DNA from: Chlamydomonas sphaeroides
Lineage: Eukaryota; Chlorophyta; Chlorophyceae; Chlamydomonadales; Chlamydomonadaceae
NCBI GenBank assembly: GCA_001662425.1
Contig: BDDC01000107.1
Span: 34,342 to 98,341 of the forward strand
Direction: 5' to 3'
Length of the DNA: 64,000 bases
Positions 35,301 to 45,238 of the stretch are shown piece by piece. The notes beneath the pieces are model-generated. The model saw only the letters and a program-made list of their open reading frames with translations, did no database searches and was not told the DNA's origin. A program made the translations under genes and the position numbers. Within the stretch, counting starts at the first letter, position 1, and each line of letters begins with the position of its first letter.

Positions 35301-38123
35301 GAGTACGAATGGAGGGGCTGCGTGCCAACATCCCACGCCCCACGACACATCACCAGTAGGACCGTTCGGTATCGGCTGCCTGCACACTCTTTCGCTAAGG
35401 CTGATCACACGCCATCATCTTTAGAACCACAATCATGCGGCACCAGCCGGCTGCGGGCGCCGTGCCCTGGTCCACTCATGAGGCCATGCGAGGTGCCTCA
35501 CCCGTGTTGATGCCCATGCGCACACGCAGGCCCGCAATTAGCGGTGGGCCCTTGCTCGCGGCGTCTGGGATGGACGTCACGTCCCCTACCGACACCACTG
35601 AGGTGCGTGGGTGCTCCGCGAGCTCCTTTGGCCAGTCCACAGTCATAAGCTTTTCCTGGGCCTGCGCAGATGAGGGTTCGTCATGCGGACAGATCAGCAG
35701 GTACATGGGCATGTGAAGAGGTGGCTTGTCATGCAGGCAGGTCAGCAAGAACACGGCAGGTCGTACATGGCCGTAGGGCAGGCATGGCGGATGGCGGCTT
35801 TGCGGCTGCCCATGCGGACTGCGCGCTACCTACCTTGAGGCAAAAGGTCACGGCATCGACCGCGTCATGGAATGACAGCGTGAAGGAGTCCTGTGGTGTC
35901 GGGCAACGGCACGCGAAAGGCATGACACCACGTGCACATGCTCAGCCGACGCCATCCCCGTCAACTGCTGAGCCACGCTGCCGAGTGAGGGCGCGTTGCA
36001 TGGCGGGCCACGCGGCTCACCCCCTCGTTCCGGATCTCGTGCCCGCCAAACTCGTCCATGAGTCCACGCAGCGCAGCGTTGTGCACGTCGATAGCCCGGT
36101 CCATGACGTCCGGCTTCCATTCCCACAGCTGCGTGCTGGCAGCCACGTCCGTCACCACCCACGTCACCATGACGTCGCTCAGGGACAGCAGGCCGCGCCC
36201 ATTCTGCAGCGCCACGCCGGGTGTGCCCGGCACCTTGCTGCGCTTGCGCGCCATCTCCGCCTCCTTGCGGCGGACCAGGCGATTCAGCGTTGCCTTGTGC
36301 CTGCAGGAACGAGAACCGCGTTGGGGCTTGTTGGGTGACGCCACTAGGGATGGCGTCTGCGGCCAGTGGCCGGGATACCGAAGAGGTTAAGGGGCTGCTT
36401 ACACGACGCAGATGTAGACGGCCGCAGCCACAAGCAGCCAAGGCACGACAGCGACCACCACGATGCCAATGGTCAGCCCTCGCCGCCCGTTGTCGCCGCC
36501 GCCGCCCCACGACTGCGCAACGCAGACGGCGCCTGCGCCCTCGCCGCCGTCCTTTACCACCAGCGACTCCCCGCCCTGGCTGCAGCTGCAGCCTAGGAAG
36601 CGAGTGAAGTTGCCGCTGGCAATCACAGCGCCTGCGAAGGCGGGGAACACGAGGCCGGAGGAGCGTTCACCAGCGATGGCCTACCATATGTGAGGGACAC
36701 TGGTCAGCCAGGCGCACGCAGGGCGCCGCGCCCCATGACAGCGCACGCTGTGGCCCTGCTTCCTTCGTCCACAGGACTCGGACAGCAAGGGCGCGAACGC
36801 ACCCGGCGTAGGAGGGGCTGGGAAGGGCGAGGTGAGCATATCCCACAGCTGCGGGTCGATGTCCACGGTGTACGACAGGAAGGACTCCAGGATCGTGGCG
36901 TTGCAAAGCAGGTCCCCTGCACCGCTAGGGCTGTAGCGCTGCTGCGTGAAGGACAGAACGCTCGGCGGCAGCGTGCAGGGACCCACGACAGGGGCCGGCA
37001 GCGCGCCCGAGCCAGCCTCCTGACACGCCAGCATGCCGGTGTCCTGCGTGCGGTGAATACCCGGGGAGGCGTGCAGGGTGACGGTGAGGTGAGGTGCAAT
37101 AGCCCCCAGCTAGGCGGGCTCCGTCTGCAGAGCAGCGGGACTGGCTGCTGGGGCTTGACAGGTGTGCTCAGACGCATCCGGGAACTCCCAGCCCTGGTCC
37201 TCAGCAGCGTACCTCCACGGACATCCACAATAGGTGCGCAAGGGAGCCAAGGGACTCGGGCAGGCTACCCGTGAGGCCAGGGTTGTTGGCCAGCGCCAGC
37301 ACTGTGAGCTCCGGCAGGTCGCCGATGGCGGCCGGCAGTGAGCCTACGAGCCCGAAGCCATCCAAACTGAGGACCGCCACTGAGTTTAACCCGACGCAGT
37401 CGACGAGGGTCAGCGGGGACGTGGCACAGCACGTCACGCCGAACCACCTGAGGTGCAGGAGGGTGCCGGGCTCATTCATGGCACGCCCTCTGCCTCACTA
37501 CCTTGAGCACAGTGGCCACGCATGTGACGAATTGGCGCCTGGTGTTAAGGCTAGGCTCCCCACGCTGGCATCCACTGGCATCCGGGGGTCGACCGCGGAG
37601 ACATCGCCTCCTGACATTCTGTTAACATCCAAATAACGGCCATCCACACGGGCACGCCGCCATGCACAATCTCGTGCACACGGTTCAACGCTTCCGCACG
37701 TTTTCTCTGGGGACATGGGGGGACCGTCTGCGCCGTGAGCAGGACAACGTGGCCACTACGCACGCACCTGCAGTAGGACGTGCTCTCGGTACCCCATGGC
37801 GAGAAACCAGCGACAGTCGCGTTCGGCACAAGCCAGCGTTCGCCCTGTGTCGTGCGCCACAGCTCAAGCAAAGCTGACCGCTGCCGCGCGTCGTCAAGTG
37901 TGATATTGCTGTAGACCTCCTGCCTGCTGCTGCCTCGCTGAGTCAAGCGGCGACCGACGCTGTCGTCAACCAGCCCAGAACTCGCGACGCCCACGCCCAC
38001 GCAGCTCCAAAGCAGTAGCTGTATAAGCAGCGTATGCAGAGGTGGGCCGGGACCTCCCCGGCCCGCTGTAAGGGCGGTCATGTCCGCTTGTTGTGGAAAG
38101 CCGGGCCTAAGCCCAGCCAACAT
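20329..38123 (-). CDS. Giant LRR-receptor adenylyl cyclase with two class III catalytic domains
   Basis: One leftward gene of about 17.8 kb and roughly 5,000 residues. The N-terminus (ATG at 38123 or, better for a signal peptide, 38081) has the hydrophobic core LLIQLLLWSCVGVGVAS. An LRR ectodomain follows: LLELWRTTQGERW, RWFGVTCC, VAVLSLDGFGLVGSLPAAIG and LTVLALANNPGLTGSLPESL. Next come a Cys-containing juxtamembrane region and the single helix GIVVVAVVPWLLVAAAVYIC (about 36405-36470). Cyclase domain 1 is in 36300-35142, a Ser/Gly-rich linker in about 34980-32460, and cyclase domain 2 in 31382-30107. The rest is very long disordered sequence: one exon of about 6.2 kb (29709-23548) and a last exon from about 23060, which opens with LKGVTEPIKIVQVLP, the usual post-cyclase strand. 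Inferred role: a plasma-membrane receptor turning an extracellular cue into cAMP. The tail has basic-directed Ser sites such as LRRRASSGT, so phosphoregulation is possible. Several linker exon edges are approximate. Confidence 0.8.
23548..29709 (-). other. Exceptionally long low-complexity exon of the cyclase gene
   Basis: A single open frame of more than 2,050 codons on the minus strand, rich in Ser, Gly, Ala and Pro. Short motifs recur: SPRG (LSPRGDYSL, LSPRGSMHR), DRTTSG/DRTSSG, SLDAA.LAAA and basic-Ser sites (LRRRASSGT, TSLRRQRAY). A short His-rich run lies near 27640. It ends SITMIKYTNLKQ at the donor near 23548. No folded domain is recognisable. That it stays open over 6 kb with protein-like motif repeats argues that it is translated. 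Confidence 0.75.
30107..31382 (-). other. Cyclase domain 2 exons (C2-like: Asn/Arg kept, metal Asp lost)
   Basis: Exons 31382-31104, 30941-30797, 30662-30550, 30400-30299 and 30184-30107 join in phase. The first metal-Asp position reads VAFSSIEGFKEL (Ser) and the second CKEFNGSFMTTF (Gly). By contrast ADYFGQPVNRAARL keeps the Asp of the adenine-specificity pair and the transition-state Asn and Arg, and the Lys of CKEF aligns with the adenine-selecting Lys of mammalian C2 domains. The pattern matches the C2 half of a transmembrane adenylyl cyclase. Confidence 0.75.
35142..36300 (-). other. Cyclase domain 1 exons (C1-like: metal Asp kept, Asn/Arg lost)
   Basis: Exons 36300-36021, 35890-35834, 35661-35502 and 35277-35142 join in phase. 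MVTWVVTDVAASTQLWEW supplies the first metal-binding Asp and EIRNEGDSFTLSFHDAV the second. In the region that normally reads WG..VN.AAR the sequence is DYRGLEYDLAGEIC, so the transition-state Asn and Arg are absent. This matches a C1-type half-site that needs a partner domain. Confidence 0.8.
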
Positions 38124-38488
38124 GCCCGCGGTAGCATGCTGCTTTCGTTAGCAGCACGGGTAATTCATCAGCGTTCCGCAGCGTCAAAAAGTTGGACCGT
38201 GGCAAAAGCTTGCTGAGCCTATTATGATATTGCCATCTTAACTTTGTTGTTTGCGATTTTTGTGTGCACCGGGCGGGCTCCAAGTCGGTCGGCTGCATCC
38301 GGCGACGACCGCGGTGGGGACCCGGGCTCACACACATCATCCAGGTTATACCTTTCATGCTTCTGCTTGCAGTAGCGACAGCAGCCCGTCGGCTTACCCC
38401 GCGCTTTACTGCTTGTGCGCTCTCTGCGCAAAAGACAGCTTCACTCGGTCCTGCGTTTAGCTGCGCGTGGGTCGCTTGTGCACATTCA
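38124..38488. promoter_or_regulatory. Divergent promoter region, receptor cyclase / FPPS
   Basis: Only about 365 bp separate the two start codons, so both promoters and 5' UTRs must fit here. It includes an AT-richer patch near 38216-38262 compared with the surrounding GC-rich DNA. No defined motif is assigned. Confidence 0.6.
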
Positions 38489-41400
38489 ATGGCTGAGCCG
38501 ACGCCTAAGAAGGCCCGCGTCGGGTATTCGCACACGCGCGAGGTAGGCAAGCGCAACGCATGCACTGATCAGGCGCGCGCAGCAGCTGGTGCACCACACG
38601 CCACACAGTGATCAAAGAGCGATGTGACGGCGCGGATGGCCATCGGAGTCCTGCGGGGTGCTTTCTTTCTTTGAGCGCCAAAATGACGCCTTCGGTGCGG
38701 CTCCCGCGCGCCGACTGCAACCTCGCAGAGCTTCCTCAAGGTCTACGAGGTGCTGCGCGATGAGCTGATTAATGACGAGTGCATCTCGCCAGCCAGCGAG
38801 AGCGCGCAGTCGAAGGCTGCTCAGGAGTGGTTCAAGGAGGTGCGCAGCCGTTGGGCACCCAGGCCTTCTTCCGCGCGCGTGCCGCGTCCAGGCGCTACCT
38901 TCTGTCCGTCCCCCGCCAATTCATCTCACCCCTGCTAGCTTCACCTGTGTCACAAACTGTACGCCAAACGCCGTTGCCGTGGGGCTAGGTGCCCAGGTTA
39001 TGCCACCCTGCGCCTGTGCATGTAACCGCTTCAAGCGGCCTTCCCTGACCCCATGGCCCCTCAGGTCAACGACTACAATGTCCCCGGCGGGAAGCTCAAC
39101 CGCGGCATGGCTGTGTACGACACGCTCGCAGCCATCAAGGGGGCAGAGGTGAGCGTCGCCGCTGCAACCGCACGGCGCAGCGAGTGCCAGGGTGCAGCGC
39201 GCGGGGCGCCATCGGCGGTGCCCGGGCCGCCAGCCAGCCAGCCGCGCTATCACGCGACAGCCTCGGGTTCCATGCCTTCTTCTACAGCACGAAACCAAAC
39301 ACTAACATGGACGCTGAGGGAAACGCCCGCCATGCAAACGGCCGTCAGCGGCGCGCCTCCTGTGCTCCCAGCGGCTGCGGCAACTCGGCGCTGCGGCAGG
39401 GGCGGAGGCTTTGCTTGCGGGCGCCCGGGGCCTGCTGCAACCGCCTCCGCGCAGCGCAGCTGCCGCCGCAGGAGCCGCGCTGTCGCCGGGAGCCTGCCGG
39501 CCAGGGGCCCAGCGCCGCTGAGCGGCGCCCGCTTGCCGCGGCGGGGGCCCGCAGCTGCCCCTGGCCGGCCCGCAGCAGGCAGGGCTTCAGGCGTGCAGCT
39601 CGTGCCGGGCAGCGGCGCGCTTGGGGACACGACTGTGCAGCGCGCGCTCTGCCGACAGCTGCCACGTGGTGCCCGGCTGCTGCGGGCCCCGCGGTGCATA
39701 GGACCCCACGGTGGCGCAGTTCCCGGGCAGGGCATGGCGGCAGCTCGCAAGCAGGCGAGCCGACCGAGGAAGCGTCCTACCGCGGTTCGCCGGTTGCTGG
39801 AATGCAGACACGCGGCTGCTGCTCGGAGCGGGCCTCGAGTCGCAGCTGGGGCCGGCGGCGGAGTGTCCAGTCGTGGGCGCCAGCTGCCGTGTCGCGTCCC
39901 TCAAGGCCATGGCAGCAAGGCGCCCGCAGAAGCCGGCGCTCCCAGCAGCAGCAGCAGCAGTGGTAGCTGCTCCGCCATTGTGCAGCACAGACTGGACACG
40001 GGGCAGGGCACGTCAGCCTACCGCAGGGACTCCCTTGCACAACGGCGCCTGTGTCGTGCACGCCTCACCCCTGCAGCGAGCCCACGGTCCGCCCCCCGCG
40101 CCCCCCGCGCCCACTCGCAGTCTGTGAGCGAGGAGGACGCTTTCAAGGCCAACGCCCTGGGCTGGTGCATTGAGTGGGTGAGGCGATGGGCCCCTGGGTG
40201 CGCCTACGTGTCCGCCGCTGTCCACATCGCCTCTCGCCTCCAGCAATCTCCCCACGCATCACAGCTGTCCTACCCCTTGCTGGTGCCGAGCGCCGTTGGT
40301 CTCCGCGCCGCATGTGCTTTCTGGCCGCACCGCGGCTAGTGCCGGGGGCCTCCTGCGCGCCGCCGCCGTGCCGCCTGCCGACGCCCCCTCCGTCGCATGC
40401 CCCCGTGTGTCCTTCTGACCCTCAGCTGCAGGCCTTCTTCCTGGTGGCCGACGACATCATGGACGGCTCCATCACCCGCCGCGGCCAGCCCTGCTGGTAC
40501 AAGCAGCCCAAGGTGCGCACCCGCGCCCTGGCCTTGGTCCTCGCTACTCCGTCCCCTGGCACCCTGGCCCCTGGGCCCCACGAGCTCCGCCGGGCTGGGC
40601 ACACCCATGCTCCGTAGTTGGGCCCGAGCTGTTGGCACGGAGTTAGGAAGGCTTGTGCTCGCTGCTGCCGAGGGCCATCGCCGCCGACGCCATTAGGCGG
40701 CGGCAGCTGGGCGCTGCGCGCTGCCCTGGCGCCACCCGCTAGCGCCGCAAGCAGTCATCACTCAGCCCTCAGCCGGACAGGGCGGCTGGCCGTCGGTGCC
40801 TCACCCGGCCTGCCCCGGCCTGGGTGGATGTGGGGCGCTCGCCCCGTGCGCTGCAGGTCGCGCGGGGCCGCGGGCACGTACGCCAATGTTGCCTTTTCGC
40901 TGCTCGAGCAGCCCCGGCTGCGCCCGTGCAACGGCGCTCGCGTGCGCGTTTCCGCTGCAGCAGCGGCCTGGGCCAGGGCGGCGGGCGCCTCAGCAAGCCA
41001 GCGACGGGCCGCGCGCCGCGCCGCACCGCGCGTCCAGCCCCGCGCCGCCCTACCCAGCCGCAGCTCCGCAGCAGCAGCCCAGCCGCAGCCGCGCCGCGAC
41101 CAGCGACCGTGTGCCGCCAGTATGAAGCCCCTCCCAACCAGCCTGCTTGCTCGCACCGCGTCCTCCTGCCCCGTACAACCGCACAAATGCTGCATGCCCC
41201 CGACACCAACGCCGCCGCCAGGTGGGCATGATCGCCTGCAACGACTACATCCTGCTCGACTGCTGCATCTACCGGGTGCTGCGGAAGCACTTCCGTGGCC
41301 ACGCCGCCTACGCCGACCTGCTCGACATGTTCCACGAGGTGCAGAACGCATGGCGGCCGCGAGCTATCGGCAGCCCGTATGTGTGCATCACTCCTGCCAC

Positions 41401-43023
41401 GACGCGCGGCAGCTGCGACACAACACGCGAGTCACCACATCGCGACCCTGCCACCCCTGCGCCTCTTGACTTTCCCCGTCGCCCTCTCCAAAACAATGAC
41501 GCCCAGCCGTAGTCGGCGTTCACCTGCGCTCCCCTGCCGCCCTCGTCACATTCCTTCGTTACAACCCCTTGTCCTCCCCTGCCGCCCCCGGCCCGCAGGT
41601 GACGCTGCAGACCAGCCACGGGCAGCTGCTGGACCTCACCACGGCTCCCATCGGCAGCGTGGACCTGTCCAAGTACACCTCGGACAACTACCTGCGCATC
41701 GTGACGTACAAGACCGCCTACTACTCCTTCTACCTGCCGGTGGCTTGCGGCATGGTGCTCGCCGGCATCACGGTGGGCATGGGCCAGCGTTGGGCGGCAG
41801 GGAGCGGTTTCGCGCCTAGCTGCCTAGGCCTGCAGTCTCGCACTCTCGCTGCGCCCTATTGCCAACCGGGCATGCGACTTGCCGGCCCCAGGACCCGGCT
41901 GCTTTCGAGCTGGCCAAGAAGATCTGCGTGGAGATGGGCCAGTACTTCCAGGTTCGGAGGGCGACCGCAACACGGCCTGCGTCCCGCGCGGGCTCGCACA
42001 GTCATGGTATCGGGTGTTGCGCTCTGCGCCGCAAGTCGATGGCCGGCAGCTGCCGTCCAGGGCGCTGGGCCATGCCGGTTTCCAGCGTAAGCCGCCCTCC
42101 CCAGCCTCACGCCCGAACACCGCACACCCCTCTCCCCAGCCTCACCTCACCTCGCCCGGACCGGACCGGCTCCGGCACTGACGGGTGTGGTCTCATCACA
42201 TCCAATCTCTTTTGCATCCAACCGCAGATCCAGGACGACTACCTGGACTGCTACGGCGACCCCGAGGTCATTGGCAAGATTGGCACAGACATCGAGGACA
42301 ACAAGTGCTCCTGGCTGGTGTGCACGGCGCTGACGGTGGCGAGCGAGGAGCAGAAGGAGGTCATCAAGGTGCGCTGCCAGGGCGGGTGCGAGGCGTTCAG
42401 GTACCGTGAACCAGGGCCGCAGGTTGCTAGGGCTAGGGTGCAGAAACAGTGGCAGTCGATTGCCGCCTAGGGCCGCATTGCTAGGGTTCAAGCAGGGGCA
42501 TGCTGCATGGCGGGGGGCGGGCCGTGGGCCGGGCCTATGCTGCATACAGGCCGGCGCTGCTGGCACGCTGCTGTCCTCACATATCACGGCCCGGCTCGCG
42601 TTCCCGCTTCCCTGTCCCCCTCTTCCACGACCAGCGGAAACACCCCTTGATGCGAACTTGCGCCCCTTCCCCCTGCCCCTGCCCCTGGCCCAGGCCCACT
42701 ACGGGCACAAGGAGCCGGAGTCGGTGGCGGCCATCAAGGCGCTGTACGTGGACCTGGGCATCGAGCAGCGCTTCAAGGACTACGAGGCCGCCTCCTACAC
42801 GGCGCTTGAGGTGCGGTGCCAAGGGCGGCGGTTGCATGAGCAGCGCTCCTCGCGGGGCACGAGGTTGAGGGGTGGGCTCCAGGCGAACCCGCGCTACTGC
42901 GCGCCAATATCTCACCTGCGTGCCTTCCCGCAACCCGCGTAGGCGACCATCTCGGAGCAGACACTGCTGCCCAAGGCGGTCTTCACCTCGCTGCTGGCCA
43001 AGATCTACAAGCGCAAGAAGTAA
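38489..43023 (+). CDS. FPS: Farnesyl diphosphate synthase
   Basis: Eleven exons: 38489-38542, 38729-38839, 39065-39148, 40121-40177, 40426-40512, 41222-41338, 41599-41772, 41892-41951, 42228-42368, 42694-42810 and 42943-43023. All junctions are phase 0 and give 360 residues, a normal length for eukaryotic FPPS. The enzyme condenses IPP with DMAPP and then GPP to make FPP for sterols and prenylation. First Asp-rich motif: DDIMD at 111-115, preceded by LQAFFLVA; the Phe-Phe pair 5 and 4 residues upstream is the FPP chain-length signature. Second: DDYLD at 251-255. Also GGKLNRGMAVYDT, TSHGQLLDL, KTAYYSFYLPV, GTDIEDNKCSWL and the basic tail IYKRKK. No obvious transit peptide precedes MAEPTPKKARVGYS, so a cytosolic enzyme is likely. 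Intron 3 is long (about 970 bp) and GC-rich. Confidence 0.97.
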
Positions 43024-43032
43024 GCTGCGCAC

Positions 43033-43107
43033 ATCGGCAGCAGCAGCATCGACAGCAGCAGCATCGACAGCAGTAGCATCGGCAGCAGCAGCATCGGCAG
43101 CAGCAGC
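43033..43107. repeat. 15-bp tandem repeat in the FPPS 3' UTR
   Basis: Five copies of ATCGRCAGCAGYAGC begin ten bases after the FPPS stop codon; R and Y mark the variable bases. Confidence 0.85.
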
Positions 43108-44830
43108 AGTGGCAGCAGCGAGGCGCATGGCTCCGGGGCAGTGGCGGCGGTGGACGTGCTGGTGGCCGGGTCGTTGCGACACGCGCTGGCGTGGTGTGCT
43201 GGGCAGGTTGTGAGCGGGCGAAGGGGCGCCCCTTGGCGGGTGTCGGCTACGCCTCGGAGTGCGGAGCGGTAGCGGGCGAGTGTGGGGGCTTATGGCTATT
43301 GGCGGGTGGGGCCGCGGTTGCGGCGCGCGGCAGGGCGGGGCGCGTCCTGCGAGTCGCGGTGTGTTGGTGCGGGCTGGGGTGCGCGTTATGGTATGCCCGC
43401 GTGCCGGGAGTTGGTTTCGGACCGAGTTGGGGCAGGCGGGCAGCAGCAGGACGCGCGGCAGCGACCCGACTACCGGTATTTTTGCGGACCGTGGGAGGGC
43501 TTGCGGAAAATCAAGGACCCGCTGGATTGATGGATGGGCGAATGGACGGATGTGCTAACGTGCGCGAGTCTGTTGTTGTGCCAGTGCCAGTGGAGCGGCG
43601 GTGTGAGGACCCATCACCGGCGATGTTTGGCAAGATGGGCGGCCGGTCGTGGCGCGGTCAGCGCAACGACCAGACCGCGTTCCCTAGAGAGCGATAGATG
43701 CAACGCTGCTTGGAGGGTATTTATCTACAAATCAAGATCAACACACACCGCCGCTCGGCCGTGAGCAGCAGGGCCTCGGCCCTTACCCACGGGCCGCTGC
43801 TAATATGCCGCACGGGGCCGCATGCCTCCAGCCGTGCCGTACAGCAGCACTGCCACTTCGAGAGCCGCGAGCCGCTGCGCCATCCGGCCCTGCCACAGCC
43901 GGCATGCACGCACGTCGCCAGCACCCGGCGCCAGGCTTCGATGGCTGCCTGATGTGAGGGCGTCCCAGCAACACCTGTTGACCCCTGTTCAACACGGCCC
44001 AGTACAGCTATCAATAACTTTGGCACTGGGCGATCGACCAACTTCCGCATCAAGCGATCAACCTTGGTTGATGCGGCTGATACAAGATGCGAGGCGGTTC
44101 TCGGGGATCCAGGGGAACACGCGGAGCACGTGGCGGCCGGCATGTCGGGGGCGCTCCATCACCCCCTCACACACATACACTCCAGCACTCGTGCCTGGCG
44201 CGGCCAGACACGACATGGCGCCGTTCCTGGCACGAGAGTATGCTCGCGCACGCAGGCGGATGTGAGGCGTGGCAGGGGCATGCAGAATGCGTTGGGGGCG
44301 CGATGTGAGTCCCTCACCCCGGCGTGCGCATGGCGTGCAAGTCTGCCAAGGCTGCTGCACGGCATGGAGTGAGTGTCGCGGGGCTACGGGTGGGTGAATG
44401 GGTAACACAAGCAGCGGGACTGCGCGGTAGTAACACCGGCAGCGTAACAGCATGCTCCTGCCCATCCCCCTTCTCCCCCACGCCATTCTTTCCCACAGCA
44501 CTCCAGCACGTCATTCTTTCATGCATGCACCCAAGATGCAGACCGTGACCTCAACGTGCTCTGAACATGCTGCTGCTGCTGTGCCTCCAGCTGCTCGGGG
44601 CTAAGCGCCCGGCCTGCTTCCGCCCTGGCGGCGGCGATGGGCCGGGCGGCAAATGGTAGCGGCCGCTGCAAGCAGCCGCGACACAGCGAGAGCGGCAGCA
44701 GCGGCAACATGCGTTGAGATGTGCACTCCTGCCATTGAGGCAGTTCGGGCGGCGGAGTCCGGCCCGTGGGGTGAGGGCGCGGAGGTTAGCGTGCCCGGGA
44801 CCCCTGGAATAGTCCCAGCTACAACCGCAT

Positions 44831-44914
44831 AATGACCGACGGTGTTCGTCTGGTCTGGGTGGCCTCTTTTGGTTTGGGGGCGAGCCATGCACCCATGCGC
44901 AGCTGGGAAAGGTT
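44831..44914 (+). repeat. Dispersed repeat, copy A
   Basis: Shares most of about 85 bp with 62212-62298. Common blocks are ACCGACGGTGTTCGTCTGG, GTGGCCTCTTTT, GGGGCGAGCCAT and CACCCATGCGCAGCTGG, with a few small indels. Sequence outside the block is unrelated. Confidence 0.85.
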
Positions 44915-45055
44915 TAGAGGGTGGTGGGCGCCTGTGTTTCTGATGAAGCCCCGATGGTCGAGGGGCGGCCGACAGCCCCAGGCGGAGGACGGATTGGGGG
45001 TTACGCCCCTTCTCGCATTCTGACGGGGACATACTTGTCCACGCATGGGTGCCGC

Positions 45056-45060
45056 TTACA
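45056..45060 (-). terminator. TGTAA polyadenylation signal for the exostosin gene
   Basis: TTACA on the plus strand is TGTAA on the minus strand, about 180 bp after the exostosin stop codon. TGTAA is the usual chlorophycean poly(A) signal. Confidence 0.6.
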
Positions 45061-45238
45061 CATATGTCTTGTAAGTTGAACCGCTGTGTCCCCCATGGGC
45101 GCGTTCACTTCGTCGGGTCATACCCCAATTCATAGGGCGCATTGTTATTGACTCATAACATGGTTATGGGATATCGCATGTCCTCCCTGTTCATCTACCG
45201 CTTCCCGGGCCTGCTCGCTGCCCTTCCGCCCGCCCGCG

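Larger units (their letters stand above)
43024..45238. other. Convergent intergenic region, FPPS 3' / exostosin 3'
   Basis: FPPS 3' UTR, then DNA without a supportable gene, then the exostosin 3' UTR. It contains a 15-bp tandem repeat just after the FPPS stop, one copy of a dispersed repeat (44831-44914), a short hairpin (7-bp arms ATCAACC/GGTTGAT near 44057-44072) and a minus-strand TGTAA at 45056-45060. Confidence 0.6.

Noticed and set aside
39053..40339. 428-codon plus-strand frame inside FPPS
   Set aside because: It runs from exon 3 through the long GC-rich intron 3; the family alignment requires splicing from 39148 to 40121.
44057..44072. Small hairpin as an RNA gene or terminator
   Set aside because: 7-bp arms and a 2-nt loop with no other support; likely chance.
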